64,000 bases of DNA from JBBROS01 sp965213855. Its GTDB lineage: Bacteria; Pseudomonadota; Alphaproteobacteria; Acetobacterales; Acetobacteraceae. Made by a program: the position numbers and the translations under genes. The stretch covers positions 558,001 to 622,000 of the forward strand of contig CBDCAA010000008.1 in assembly GCA_965213855.1 (NCBI GenBank). The letters run 5' to 3'. The notes below the pieces were generated by a model, which was not told the DNA's origin, searched no databases, and saw nothing but the letters and a program-made list of their open reading frames with translations. Positions 51,622-60,810 of the stretch are shown here, one piece after another (position 1 is the stretch's first letter; every line of letters begins with the position of its first letter).

Positions 51622-52023
51622 TCAGCGGTCGAGGTAGGACGCGATCTCGATGAGGTTGCCGTCGGGGTCGCGGCAGTAGACGGATTGGATGACGCCGAGG
51701 GCGCCGGTGCGGGAGACGGGGCCGGCTTCGATGGCGATGCCGCACTGGTTGAGGTGGTCGACAACCTCGTCGGGGCCGACGGCGGTGATGAAGCAGAGGT
51801 CGTCCGAGCCGGGTTCGACGACGGCGCCGGTGATCCATTTGTGCTTGTCGTAGTCGTGCGGGCGAAGGTTGATCTTCTGGCCGCCGAACTTCAGCGCGGT
51901 GCGGTTGTCGGGTCCGAAATCCTCCCGCTCCATGCCCAGCACGCGCTGATACCAGGAGGCGGTGATCTCGATATCGCGGCAGTTGACGACCAGGTGGTCG
52001 AGACGGTCGACGGTGAAGCGCAT
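51622..52023 (-). CDS. VOC family protein downstream of fumarase
   Basis: A 133-residue single-domain vicinal oxygen chelate protein. Metal-binding positions appear at LDHLVVNC (His), DDLCFITA and GNLIEIASYL (Glu). The segment GMEREDFGPDNRTALKFGGQ then KINLR is the usual second strand region. Its ATG directly follows the fumarase stop, so they are co-transcribed. Small VOC proteins of this kind are often annotated glyoxalase or virulence-type without proof. Substrate unknown. Confidence 0.87.
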   Translation of the reverse strand: MRFTVDRLDHLVVNCRDIEITASWYQRVLGMEREDFGPDNRTALKFGGQKINLRPHDYDKHKWITGAVVEPGSDDLCFITAVGPDEVVDHLNQCGIAIEAGPVSRTGALGVIQSVYCRDPDGNLIEIASYLDR

Positions 52024-53688
52024 CTATTCGACCTCGTCGTAGAAATCGTGACCCTTGTCGTCGGTGACGATGAAGGCGGGGAAGTCCTCGACCTCGATGC
52101 GCCAGACCGCCTCCATGCCGAGTTCCGGATATTCGAGCACCTCGACCTTGCGGATGCAGTCCTGCGCGAGGCGGGCCGCCGGGCCACCGACGGAGCCCAG
52201 ATAGAACCCGCCATAGGCCTTGCAGGCGTCGCGGACGGCCCGGGATCGGTTGCCCTTCGCGAGCATGACCAGGCTGCCGCCGGCGCGCTGGAACTCGGCG
52301 ACGTAGCTGTCCATGCGGCCGGCGGTGGTGGGGCCGAAGCTGCCCGTCGCCATGCCGGCAGGCGTCTTGGCGGGGCCGGCGTAATAGACGGGATGGTCCT
52401 TGATGTATTGCGGCAGGCCGTCGCCGCGGTCGAGCCGCTCCTTGAGCTTCGCGTGGGCGATGTCGCGGGCGACAACGATGGTGCCGTTCAGCATCACACG
52501 GGTTTTCACCGTATATTGGCTGAGGGTGCGGCGGATCGCGTCCATGGGTTGGTTGAGGTCGATGCGGACGACGTCCTCGCTCAGTTTCTCCTCGGTCGCC
52601 TCGGGCAGGTATCTCGAGGGATCGGTCTCGAGCTGCTCGAGGAACACGCCCTCGGGTGTGACCTTGGCGAGGATCTGGCGGTCCGCGCTGCAGGAGACAC
52701 CAATGCCGACGGGCAGGCTGGCGCCGTGCCGGGGCAGGCGGATGACGCGCACGTCGTGACAGAAGTACTTGCCGCCGAACTGGGCGCCGATGCCGTTCTG
52801 CCGGGTGAGTTCGAGCACCTGTCGCTCCATCTCGACGTCGCGGAAGGCGTGCCCGGCCATGCTGCCCTCGGTCGGCAGCGTGTCGAGGTATTTGGTGCTC
52901 GCGAGCTTGACCGTCTTCAGGCAGAGCTCGGCCGACGTGCCGCCGATGACGATGGCGAGGTGATAGGGCGGGCAGGCCGACGTGCCGAGCGTGCGGATTT
53001 TGGTGTCGAGGTAGGCGAGCAGCTTCGTGGGGTTCAGGATCGCCCGGGTCTCCTGGAACAGGAAGCTCTTGTTGGCCGAGCCGCCGCCCTTGGCGATGAA
53101 CATCAGGCTCATCTCGTCGGCGTGGTGCTCGCCGGGGGCGGCCGCGATGTCGAACTGGACCGGCAGGTTGTTGCCGGTGTTGCGCTCCTCGAACATCGAG
53201 AGCGGCGCCATCTGCGAGTAGCGCAGGTTGGTTTCGGTATAGGTGCGGTGGACGCCCCAGCTCAGCGCCTCCTCCTCGTCGCCGTCGACCCAGACGCGCT
53301 GGCCCTTCTTGCCGAACACCAGCGCGGTGCCGGTGTCCTGGCACATCGGCAGCACGCCGCCGGCGGCGATGTTGGCGTTCTTGAGTAGGTCGAGTGCCAC
53401 AAAGCGGTCGTTGGCCGACGCCTCCGGGTCATCGAGGATGGCGCGCAGCTGGGCGAGGTGGCTCGGGCGCAGCAGGTGGCTCACGTCGCGAAAGGCCTGG
53501 AAGGCAAGCTCGCTCAGCGCATCGGCCGTTACGCGCAGCACGGTCTGGCCGTCGCAGGCCGTCGTGCTCACGCCGGCGATGTCGAGCTTGCGCCAGGCGA
53601 CGTCGCGTTCGCCGAGCGGGAACATCGGCGAATACAGGAATTCCTTGGCGCGATTGGTGGCGGGAATGACAGGGCTGTCGACGTCCAT
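52024..53688 (-). CDS. fumA: Class I fumarate hydratase
   Basis: A 554-residue iron-sulfur fumarase of the TCA cycle (fumarate to malate). The 4Fe-4S cluster cysteines are visible in LPMCQDTGTA, ELCLKTVKLA (or SACPPYHLAI) and GVSCSADRQ. The beta-lyase-type C-terminal part has SFGPTTAGRMDSYV and GPAKTPAGMATG. Length fits the single-chain class I enzyme. It lies 3 bases after sspB, an sspB-fumarase neighbourhood common in alphaproteobacteria. Whether it is the main fumarase cannot be told here. Confidence 0.95.
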   Translation of the reverse strand: MDVDSPVIPATNRAKEFLYSPMFPLGERDVAWRKLDIAGVSTTACDGQTVLRVTADALSELAFQAFRDVSHLLRPSHLAQLRAILDDPEASANDRFVALDLLKNANIAAGGVLPMCQDTGTALVFGKKGQRVWVDGDEEEALSWGVHRTYTETNLRYSQMAPLSMFEERNTGNNLPVQFDIAAAPGEHHADEMSLMFIAKGGGSANKSFLFQETRAILNPTKLLAYLDTKIRTLGTSACPPYHLAIVIGGTSAELCLKTVKLASTKYLDTLPTEGSMAGHAFRDVEMERQVLELTRQNGIGAQFGGKYFCHDVRVIRLPRHGASLPVGIGVSCSADRQILAKVTPEGVFLEQLETDPSRYLPEATEEKLSEDVVRIDLNQPMDAIRRTLSQYTVKTRVMLNGTIVVARDIAHAKLKERLDRGDGLPQYIKDHPVYYAGPAKTPAGMATGSFGPTTAGRMDSYVAEFQRAGGSLVMLAKGNRSRAVRDACKAYGGFYLGSVGGPAARLAQDCIRKVEVLEYPELGMEAVWRIEVEDFPAFIVTDDKGHDFYDEVE

Positions 53689-53691
53689 CGC

Positions 53692-54237
53692 CTACTCCTT
53701 GCCGGCAGTCGAGGGAGGCGTGCGCTTGCGGAACGCGTCCAGGCTGACGACCTGCGTCGGCTCACTGGCGGGCTCGGGTTCCGGTTCCGGCTCCGGCTTG
53801 TCCGCCGGGGGGTCCTGCTCGGTGTCGTTCGCGGCCTCCTCGCCTTGCGGGCGGAAGCGGAGGCCGAACTGCACGTGCGGGTCGGCGAAGGCGGTGACGG
53901 CGCTGAACGGGATCGTCAGCGTGGTGGGGATGCCGCCAAAGCTGAGGCCGATGCTGAACCAGCCGGCCGGCTCGTCGATCTGCAAGTCCCAGAACTGGTG
54001 CTGCATCACGATCGTCATCTCGTGCGGGTACTGCGTTTTTAGGCGAGCGGGGACGACGACGCCGGCACGGTCCGTGCGAAAGCTGACGTAGAAATGGTGC
54101 TCGCCGGGCAGGCCGTGCGCGCCGGCATAGGCAAGCGCGCGGACGACGACGTGGCGCAGCGCCTCCTCGGTCCAGGCGTCATATGGCAGGAGGCTTTCGG
54201 GCCGCTCGGGCGGGGAGCCGTTGTCGTCGTCTTCCAT
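53692..54237 (-). CDS. sspB: SspB-like ClpXP adaptor protein
   Basis: A 181-residue homologue of SspB-alpha, which delivers ssrA-tagged proteins to the ClpXP protease. The N-terminal domain (residues 15-130) contains HHFYVSFRTDRAGVVVPARL and FSIGLSFGGIPTTLTIPF; the C-terminal tail is Glu/Pro-rich (PEPEPEPEPASEP) and ends with VVSLDAFRKRTPP, the ClpX-binding type of motif. Length and layout fit the alpha-class adaptor. It precedes fumarase on the same strand. Confidence 0.9.
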   Translation of the reverse strand: MEDDDNGSPPERPESLLPYDAWTEEALRHVVVRALAYAGAHGLPGEHHFYVSFRTDRAGVVVPARLKTQYPHEMTIVMQHQFWDLQIDEPAGWFSIGLSFGGIPTTLTIPFSAVTAFADPHVQFGLRFRPQGEEAANDTEQDPPADKPEPEPEPEPASEPTQVVSLDAFRKRTPPSTAGKE

Positions 54238-54320
54238 GGCAGTCCCTTACCGCTTCGGGGCCGGGTTGGGAACGGGGCTGGTTTGGGGCAGCATGGGGGC
54301 GCTGGGCAGAAGGGACGGTC

Positions 54321-55904
54321 ATGCAGCGACGGGGTTTTGTCGGGGGTGTTCTGGCAGGCACGGCGGCTTTGGCAACGCCGTCCGTCGGGCGCGCCGCGGA
54401 GAGGCGGGTGCTGCGCTTCGTGCCGCAGGCCGACCTGGCCGTGCTCGACCCGGTGTGGACCACCGCCTATCAGTCGCGCGACCACGCCTTCCTGGTGTTC
54501 GACACGCTGTTCGGGCAGGACGAGCACTTCGCGCCCCAGCTGCAGATGCTCGAGGCGGCAGCGACCGAGGCAGGCGGCCTGGTCTGGCGCCTGACGCTGC
54601 GGGACGGGCTGCGCTTCCATGACACGACGCCGGTGCTCGCCTCCGATGCGGTGGCCAGCATCCGCCGCTGGGGCGCCCGCGACAGCTTCGGGCAGGCGCT
54701 GCTGTCGGCGACCGACGACCTGTCGGCAGCCGACGACCGCACGATCGTGTTCCGGCTGAAGCGGCCGTTCCCCCTGCTGCCGGACGCGCTCGCCAAGACG
54801 TCGCCCAGCGCCTGCGTGATCATGCCGGAGCGGCTGGCGCAGACCGACCCGTTCACGCAGGTGGCCGAGATGGTCGGCAGCGGCCCCTACCGGTTCCTGG
54901 CGGACGAGCGGGTGCCCGGCGCCCGGGTGGCCTATGCGCGGTTCGATGGCTATGTGTCGCGCGCGTCGGGCACGCCGTCGCGCACGGCCGGGCCGAAGCG
55001 GGCGTCGTTCGACCGCGTGGAGTGGCTGATCATCCCGGATGCGGCGACAGCGTCGGCAGCGCTGCAGCGGGGCGAGGTGGATTGGTGGCTGGCGGCCAAC
55101 ACGGACCTGCTGCCCGTGCTGCGGCAGGACAAGGGCCTGGTGGTGCGGACGCAGGACCCGGCGGGCATCATCGCGACGATGCGGTTCAACCAATTGCACC
55201 CGCCGTTCGACAACCCGGCGATCCGCCGCGCGATCCTGGGCGCCGTCACGCAGGCGGACCACATGCAAGCCGTGAGCGGGCCGGATCGCGCGCTGTGGGC
55301 GGATGCGGTCGGGTTCTTCTGCCCAGGCACGCCGATGGCGAGCGCCACGGGGATGGAGGCGCTGACGGCGCCGCGCGACCTGGACCGAAGCCGGCGCGCC
55401 CTGGAGGCAGCGGGCTATCAGGGCGAGCGGGTGATGCTGATGATGCCGAGCGACATCCCGAGCGTGGCCGCGTTGGCCGAGGTGTCGGCTGAGCTGTTCC
55501 GTAAGCTGGGCCTGAACCTCGATGCACAGGCGATGGATTGGGGCACGGCGGTGCAGCGGCGGACGAACATGGAGACGGTGGAGCGGGGCGGCTGGAGCGT
55601 GTTCCAGACGAGTTGGTCCGGCACGGACCATGCGACGCCGGCCGGGCACGTGTTCCTGCGCGGCAACGGCCGCGGGGCGGCGCCGGGCTGGGCGATGAGC
55701 CCTGAGATCGAACGGCTGCGCTCCCTATGGTTGGAGGCTGACGCTGCGGACCAGGCGCCGCTCGCGTCCATGATCCAGGCGCAAGCCTTCGTCGACGTGC
55801 CGTATGTCCCACTGGGCCAGCAGTTCCAACAGACCGCCTACCGCGCCGACCTGCGCGGCATCCTGCCCGGAGCGCCGGTGTTCTGGAACATCGAGCGCGG
55901 GTGA
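54321..55904 (+). CDS. Peptide-type ABC substrate-binding protein (family 5)
   Basis: A 527-residue exported protein of extracellular solute-binding family 5 (DppA/OppA-like). Signal sequence about residues 1-25 (MQRRGFVGGVLAGTAALA, twin-arginine-like). The family region has LRDGLRFHDTTPVLASDAV and VAEMVGSGPYRFLADER. Start fixed at ATG 54321, since the open frame before it lies opposite sspB. No permease or ATPase follows; a FAD monooxygenase overlaps its end by 4 bases. The ligand may be a peptide or another small molecule. Confidence 0.88.
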   Translation: MQRRGFVGGVLAGTAALATPSVGRAAERRVLRFVPQADLAVLDPVWTTAYQSRDHAFLVFDTLFGQDEHFAPQLQMLEAAATEAGGLVWRLTLRDGLRFHDTTPVLASDAVASIRRWGARDSFGQALLSATDDLSAADDRTIVFRLKRPFPLLPDALAKTSPSACVIMPERLAQTDPFTQVAEMVGSGPYRFLADERVPGARVAYARFDGYVSRASGTPSRTAGPKRASFDRVEWLIIPDAATASAALQRGEVDWWLAANTDLLPVLRQDKGLVVRTQDPAGIIATMRFNQLHPPFDNPAIRRAILGAVTQADHMQAVSGPDRALWADAVGFFCPGTPMASATGMEALTAPRDLDRSRRALEAAGYQGERVMLMMPSDIPSVAALAEVSAELFRKLGLNLDAQAMDWGTAVQRRTNMETVERGGWSVFQTSWSGTDHATPAGHVFLRGNGRGAAPGWAMSPEIERLRSLWLEADAADQAPLASMIQAQAFVDVPYVPLGQQFQQTAYRADLRGILPGAPVFWNIERG

Positions 55905-57205
55905 TGACGGTGCCGAGGGCAAGGCCGGGGCGGATCGCCGTCGCGGGGTGCGGGCCGGCGGGGCTGGCGGCGGCGCTGCTGCTGGCGCGCGACGGGCATG
56001 GCGTGACGCTGTTCGAGCGGTTCGATGCGCCGCGGCCGGTGGGCTCGGGGCTCATGATCCAACCGACGGGGCTCGCGGTGCTACAGGCTCTTGGGCTGGA
56101 TGGCGCGATCGTGCGGGGTGGGGCGCGGATCGATCGGCTGTTCGGCCGGGCGATGCCGTCCGGGCGGACGGTGCTGGATGTCCGCTACGCGGCGCTGGGG
56201 CCTCGGCATGCGCCGCGACAGGCACAGGCGTTCGGGGTGGGGATCCACCGGGCGGCTTTGTTCGATGCGCTGCACGGGGCGGTGCTGGCGGAGGGTATCC
56301 CGATCCGGACCGGGCATGCGATCGAGGGAATCGAGGGTGGTGCCGGTGGCCGTTGGCTGCGTGTGGCCGGGCTGGGCCGGGTGGGGCCGTTCGACCTGGT
56401 GGTGGACGCGCTCGGCACCGGGTCGCCGCTGCCGGCGCCGTGCGGGCGCACGCTGCCCTATGGCGCGCTGTGGGCGACGCTCGACTGGCCCGGCGCCGGG
56501 TTCGACCCGGCCGCGCTCGAGCAGCGCTACGTGCGGGCCAGCCGGATGGTCGGCGTGCTGCCGATCGGGGCCGGGCGGGCAGCGTTCTTCTGGTCGCTGC
56601 GGGTCGATCAGCTCGGGGCCTGGCGCGCGGCCGGGCTGGCGCCGTGGAAGGACGACGTGCGGGCGTTGTGGCCGGAGACGGCGCCGCTGCTGGACGCGAT
56701 CACCGCGCCAGAGCAACTGACGTTCGCCCGCTATGCGCACCGGACGGTGCGGCGGCCGGCGGCGGCCGGCGTCGTGCAGATCGGCGACGCCTGGCACTCG
56801 GCAAGCCCGCAGCTCGGTCAGGGCGCGAACATGGCGTTGCTCGACGCCTATGCGCTGGCGCTCGCGTTAAGGGAGGCGCCAGCAAGGGATGGCCCGGCAC
56901 GCGCTATCAGCCTGCGGCGGCGGCACGTCCAGCTCTATCAGCTCATGAGCACGCTGTTCACGCCCGCCTATCAGAGCGACGGTCGCGTGCTCCCGTTTGT
57001 GCGCGACCAAGTGATCGGCGCGCTGATCGGGGTGCGCCCGGCCGCCTGGGTCCAGGCGATGATGGTGAGCGGGCTGGTCGGTGGTCCGCTACGCCCGTTG
57101 GGGTTGCATCGCGGGCCGGTCAGCACCCAGGATGGCGCGACCCAGGATGGCGGCGACGGCGCAACCGTCCTTCGGCGCGGCCTCGCGCCCGGGCAGGAGG
57201 GCTGA
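55901..57205 (+). CDS. FAD-dependent monooxygenase (aromatic hydroxylase type)
   Basis: A 434-residue group A flavin monooxygenase. The FAD motif is VAGCGPAGLAAALLLARDGH and the second flavin motif is VQIGDAWHSASPQLGQGANM. Such enzymes hydroxylate aromatic or polyketide-like substrates with NAD(P)H and O2. GTG at 55901 overlaps the binding-protein stop; an ATG follows at 55904. Together with the upstream binding protein, uptake plus oxidation of one compound is possible, but this is context only. Confidence 0.87.
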   Translation: MMTVPRARPGRIAVAGCGPAGLAAALLLARDGHGVTLFERFDAPRPVGSGLMIQPTGLAVLQALGLDGAIVRGGARIDRLFGRAMPSGRTVLDVRYAALGPRHAPRQAQAFGVGIHRAALFDALHGAVLAEGIPIRTGHAIEGIEGGAGGRWLRVAGLGRVGPFDLVVDALGTGSPLPAPCGRTLPYGALWATLDWPGAGFDPAALEQRYVRASRMVGVLPIGAGRAAFFWSLRVDQLGAWRAAGLAPWKDDVRALWPETAPLLDAITAPEQLTFARYAHRTVRRPAAAGVVQIGDAWHSASPQLGQGANMALLDAYALALALREAPARDGPARAISLRRRHVQLYQLMSTLFTPAYQSDGRVLPFVRDQVIGALIGVRPAAWVQAMMVSGLVGGPLRPLGLHRGPVSTQDGATQDGGDGATVLRRGLAPGQEG

Positions 57206-57207
57206 GC

Positions 57208-58590
57208 ATGCCGGACGATCATGCGCCGATCGAGGACGTGGCCGAGATGCTGGCGCCGTTTCCTGCCGGTTCCCGTGCGGGCGGGCCGCCGCACATCGTC
57301 GTGGTCGGCGGCGGCGCGGCGGGGCTGCAGCTGGTGACCGGGCTCGGCAACACGCTCGGGCGGCGTGGCCGGGCGGAGATCACGCTGGTCGAGCGGGCGC
57401 GGACGCATCTATGGAAGCCGCTGCTGCACGCGGTCGCGGCGGGCAGCATGGACCCGGGCGCGCACGAGCTGAACTACCTCGCCCATGCCCACAAGCACCG
57501 GTTCAACTACCGCCTCGGTGAGCTGGTCGGGCTGGACCGGACGGCGCGCGAGGCGCACCTCTCGGCCGCGATCGACGACGAGGGCCGCGAGATCACGCCC
57601 GCGCGGCATGTGCGCTACGACACGCTGCTGATCGCGGTGGGGAGCGTCACCAACGATTTCGGCACGCCCGGCGCGGCGCAGTTCGCGGTCCCGCTGGAGA
57701 CGGCTGCGCAGGCGCGGCGGTTCAACCGGCGCCTGGTCAATGCGTGCCTGCGCGCGCATGAGCAGGCCGAGCCGGTGCGGCCGGGGCAACTGCATGTGGC
57801 GATCATCGGCGCCGGGGCGACGGGGACGGAGCTGGCGGCGGAGCTGCACCATACGGTGCGCGAGGTGCTGGCGCAGGGGCTGAACCGGGTGCGGCCGGAG
57901 CGGGACGTGCGGATCGTGCTGATCGAGGCGGCAGACCGGGTGCTGCCGGCGCTGTCGCCGCGGATCTCGGAGCGGGCGGCGCGGATGCTGGCCGAGATCG
58001 GCGTGGAGGTGCGGACGACGGCTCGGGTGAGCGAGGTGCGCGCGGACGGGGTGATGCTCGCCGACGGCACGTTCATCGCGTCGGAGCTGGTCGTGTGGTC
58101 GGCCGGGGTGAAGGGGCCGGATTTCCTCGCCCAGCTCGACGGGTTGGAGGTGAACCGGGCGAACCAACTGGTTGTGACGTCCACCCTGCAGACGACGCGG
58201 GACCCGGACGTGTTCGCGGTGGGCGACTGCGCGGCCGCGCCGCGGGAGGGGCACACGGCGCCGGTGCCGCCGCGGGCGCAGGCAGCGCACCAGCAGGCGG
58301 CACACCTGGTCAAGCAGCTGGCGCGGCGGCTGGATGGCCGGCCGATGGCGCCGTTCCGCTACCGCGATTTCGGCTCGTTGGTGTCGTTGGGGGACCGCAG
58401 CACGGTGGGCAACCTGATGGGCGGCCTGGTCGGACGCAACTTCTTCATCGAGGGGATGGTCGCGCGGCTGATGTATCGCTCGCTGTACAAGATGCACGAG
58501 CACGCGCTGCATGGCCCCGTGAAGGTGGCGCTCGACACGCTGGCGCGGGGGTTCTCACGCCGGGGGGAGCCGCGGGTGAAGCTGCACTGA
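57208..58590 (+). CDS. ndh: NDH-2-like NADH dehydrogenase
   Basis: A 460-residue FAD-dependent NADH dehydrogenase of the type II (non-proton-pumping) family. Two dinucleotide folds: IVVVGGGAAGLQLVTGL (about residue 30) and AIIGAGATGTELAAEL (about 200). The second flavin motif is DVFAVGDCAA and the C-terminal membrane-associating segment includes IEGMVARLMYRSLYKMH. ATG 57208 has GGAGG before it; two bases from the monooxygenase stop. It passes electrons from NADH to quinone. Confidence 0.9.
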   Translation: MPDDHAPIEDVAEMLAPFPAGSRAGGPPHIVVVGGGAAGLQLVTGLGNTLGRRGRAEITLVERARTHLWKPLLHAVAAGSMDPGAHELNYLAHAHKHRFNYRLGELVGLDRTAREAHLSAAIDDEGREITPARHVRYDTLLIAVGSVTNDFGTPGAAQFAVPLETAAQARRFNRRLVNACLRAHEQAEPVRPGQLHVAIIGAGATGTELAAELHHTVREVLAQGLNRVRPERDVRIVLIEAADRVLPALSPRISERAARMLAEIGVEVRTTARVSEVRADGVMLADGTFIASELVVWSAGVKGPDFLAQLDGLEVNRANQLVVTSTLQTTRDPDVFAVGDCAAAPREGHTAPVPPRAQAAHQQAAHLVKQLARRLDGRPMAPFRYRDFGSLVSLGDRSTVGNLMGGLVGRNFFIEGMVARLMYRSLYKMHEHALHGPVKVALDTLARGFSRRGEPRVKLH

Positions 58591-58604
58591 GAAGCCCGGC
58601 AAGT

Positions 58605-58626
58605 CCTCCCCCGCGTGCGGGAGAGG
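58605..58626. repeat. Stem-loop repeat between convergent ndh and M3 genes
   Basis: CCTCCCCCGC, GT, GCGGGAGAGG: a 10-bp stem with one internal mismatch. It lies between the stops of two convergent genes and could serve as a bidirectional terminator. Confidence 0.75.
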
Positions 58627-58631
58627 GACCA

Positions 58632-60659
58632 TCAGGCCGAAACCAGCCCGCGGCTTCGGAGGAGGGCGGCGGTGCTGGGGGGGCGGCCGCGAAAGGCGGT
58701 GTAGAGGTCCATCGGGTCCCTGGTGTCGCCGGCGGCGAGGAGGGTGCGGAGGCGGGCGGCGAGGGAGGGGTCGAACGGGTCCTGGGCCTCGGTGAACGCC
58801 TCGAAGCCATCGGCGTCGAGCACTTCGGCCCACATGTAGGAGTAGTACCCGGCTGCGTAGCCGCCGCCGGCGAACAGGTGCTGGAAGTGTGCGGGGCGGT
58901 GGCGGATCGCCACCTCCGGCGGCATGCCGATGCGGGCCAGGGTCGCCGCCTCGAATGCGTCGAGGTCGATGGCGCCGGGCTCGGGGTGGGTATGGAGCGC
59001 GAGGTCGATGAGTGCGGCGGCGGTGTACTCGACCGTCCCGAAGCCTTGGTTGAAGCCGCGGGCGGCGAGCAGGCGGCTGACGAGCGCTTCGGGCAACGGC
59101 TCCCCGGTTTCATGGTGGACGGCGTAGCGGCGCAGCGTCTCGGGCAAGGCGAGCCAGTGTTCGTAGATCTGCGACGGCAGCTCCACAAAGTCGCGGCGCA
59201 CGCAGGTGCCGGACTGGGCAGGATAGCGAACGTGGCTGAGCAGGCCGTGCAGGGCGTGGCCGAACTCGTGGAACAGCGTCTCGGCGTCGTCCAAGCTGAG
59301 CAGCGCGGGCGTGGACCGGGCGAAGTTGTTGTTGTTGACGATGATGGCCGAGATCGGGCCGTCCATCGTTTCCTGGTCGCGGTAGCTGCTCATCCAGGCG
59401 CCTGAGCGCTTGCCGGGGCGGGCGTAGTTGTCGGCCAGGAACACGCCGACGTGCCCGGCCGCGTCACGCACCTCGTAGGCGCGGACATCCGGATGGTAGG
59501 CTGGCGCGTCGGGGATGAGCGCGAAGGTCAGCCCGAACAGCCGCGTCGCGGTGTCGAAGGCGGCCTGCTGGATGCTGTCCAGCACGAAGTACGGTTTCAG
59601 CTCGGTCTCATCCAGGTCGTAGTCGGCCTGGCGCACCTTCTCGGCGTAGTAGCGCCAGTCCCAGGGCGCCAACGCGTCGTTGAAGCCGGTGGTGCGGGCG
59701 GCGGCAAGCAGGCGGTCGCGTTCGGCGGCGGCGCGGGCCTTGGCCGGCTCCCACACTTCGGCCAGCAGGCGGTCGACGGCGTGGGTGTCGCCGGCCATGG
59801 TGTCGGCGAGGCGGAAATCGGCGAAGCTGGCATAGCCGAGCAGGCCAGCGCGTTCGCGGCGGAGCGCGAGGATCTCGGGGACGAGCGTGCGGTTGTCGTG
59901 CGGGCCGGGGTGGGTGCCGCGGGCGATCCAGGCCTGGAACGCGGTCTGGCGCAGGTCGCGGCGGGCGGAGAACGTCAGGAACGGCTCGATCAGCGAGCGG
60001 GACAGCGTGACGGCGTGGCCCTGGACGCCGAGTTCGGCCGCGGCCTGCGCGGCGCCGTCGCGCACGAAACCGGGCAGGCCGTCGAGGTCCGCCTCGGACA
60101 GCGCGAGATGCCAGTCCTTCTCGTCATGGACGACGTTCTGGCCGAAGGCGGTGTGGAGCACGGCGAGGCGTTCGGAGATGGCGGTCAGGCGTTCGCGGGC
60201 GGGGGCGTCGAGGGCGGCGCCGCTGCGGACGAAGCCGAGATGGGTGCGGTCGAGCAGCCGGCGCTGGTCTTCGGCGAGGGCGAGCGCGTCCCGGCGGGCG
60301 TGCAGCGCGTCGACGCGGGCGAAGACGGCCGGGTCGAGCGCCACGCGCATGCCGTGCTGGGCGAGCAGGGGCGACATGTCGCGCTCGACCGCCTCGAGCG
60401 GGTCGCCGCCGAGGCTGGCGACGAGGTTGGAGAACACGGACCCGATACGCGTGAGGGCGCGGCCGCTGCGCTGCAGGGCCTCGATGGTGTTGGCGAAGTC
60501 CGGGGCGGCCGGGTCGGCGCCGATGGCGGCGATCTCGGCGAGGTGCTCGGCCATGGCGGCGGCAAAGGCCGGGGCGAAGTGCTCCGGGCGGATGCTGTCG
60601 AAAGGCGGGATGCCGAAGGGGGTGTGCCAGGCGTCGAGGAGGGGGTTGGTCTCGGTCAT
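58632..60659 (-). CDS. M3 family zinc oligopeptidase
   Basis: A 675-residue cytoplasmic metallopeptidase of the thimet/oligopeptidase A/Dcp family. The zinc site is in LFHEFGHALHGLLS (HEXXH about residue 463), with the third ligand Glu in FVELPSQIYEHW. The N-terminal helical part is FDSIRPEHFAPAFAAAM. Such enzymes degrade short peptides, including signal-peptide fragments. Start at ATG 60659 (MTETNPLLDAWHTPF); the frame is open to 61019, but that stretch is opposite the ugpB leader and lacks protein character. Confidence 0.92.
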   Translation of the reverse strand: MTETNPLLDAWHTPFGIPPFDSIRPEHFAPAFAAAMAEHLAEIAAIGADPAAPDFANTIEALQRSGRALTRIGSVFSNLVASLGGDPLEAVERDMSPLLAQHGMRVALDPAVFARVDALHARRDALALAEDQRRLLDRTHLGFVRSGAALDAPARERLTAISERLAVLHTAFGQNVVHDEKDWHLALSEADLDGLPGFVRDGAAQAAAELGVQGHAVTLSRSLIEPFLTFSARRDLRQTAFQAWIARGTHPGPHDNRTLVPEILALRRERAGLLGYASFADFRLADTMAGDTHAVDRLLAEVWEPAKARAAAERDRLLAAARTTGFNDALAPWDWRYYAEKVRQADYDLDETELKPYFVLDSIQQAAFDTATRLFGLTFALIPDAPAYHPDVRAYEVRDAAGHVGVFLADNYARPGKRSGAWMSSYRDQETMDGPISAIIVNNNNFARSTPALLSLDDAETLFHEFGHALHGLLSHVRYPAQSGTCVRRDFVELPSQIYEHWLALPETLRRYAVHHETGEPLPEALVSRLLAARGFNQGFGTVEYTAAALIDLALHTHPEPGAIDLDAFEAATLARIGMPPEVAIRHRPAHFQHLFAGGGYAAGYYSYMWAEVLDADGFEAFTEAQDPFDPSLAARLRTLLAAGDTRDPMDLYTAFRGRPPSTAALLRSRGLVSA

Positions 60660-60810
60660 CGGGGCATCACGGGGCGGAAGCGGCCGGCGGTCAAGCGATG
60701 AAGAAGGTTCCGTGTCAGGGGCGGCCGCGGCATTGGTGATCGGCGGCCGGTCTGGCAGTGTGGGGATCGATCGGTGCCCGCATCGGTGCGCCCGACCTTG
60801 GATGGATGAC

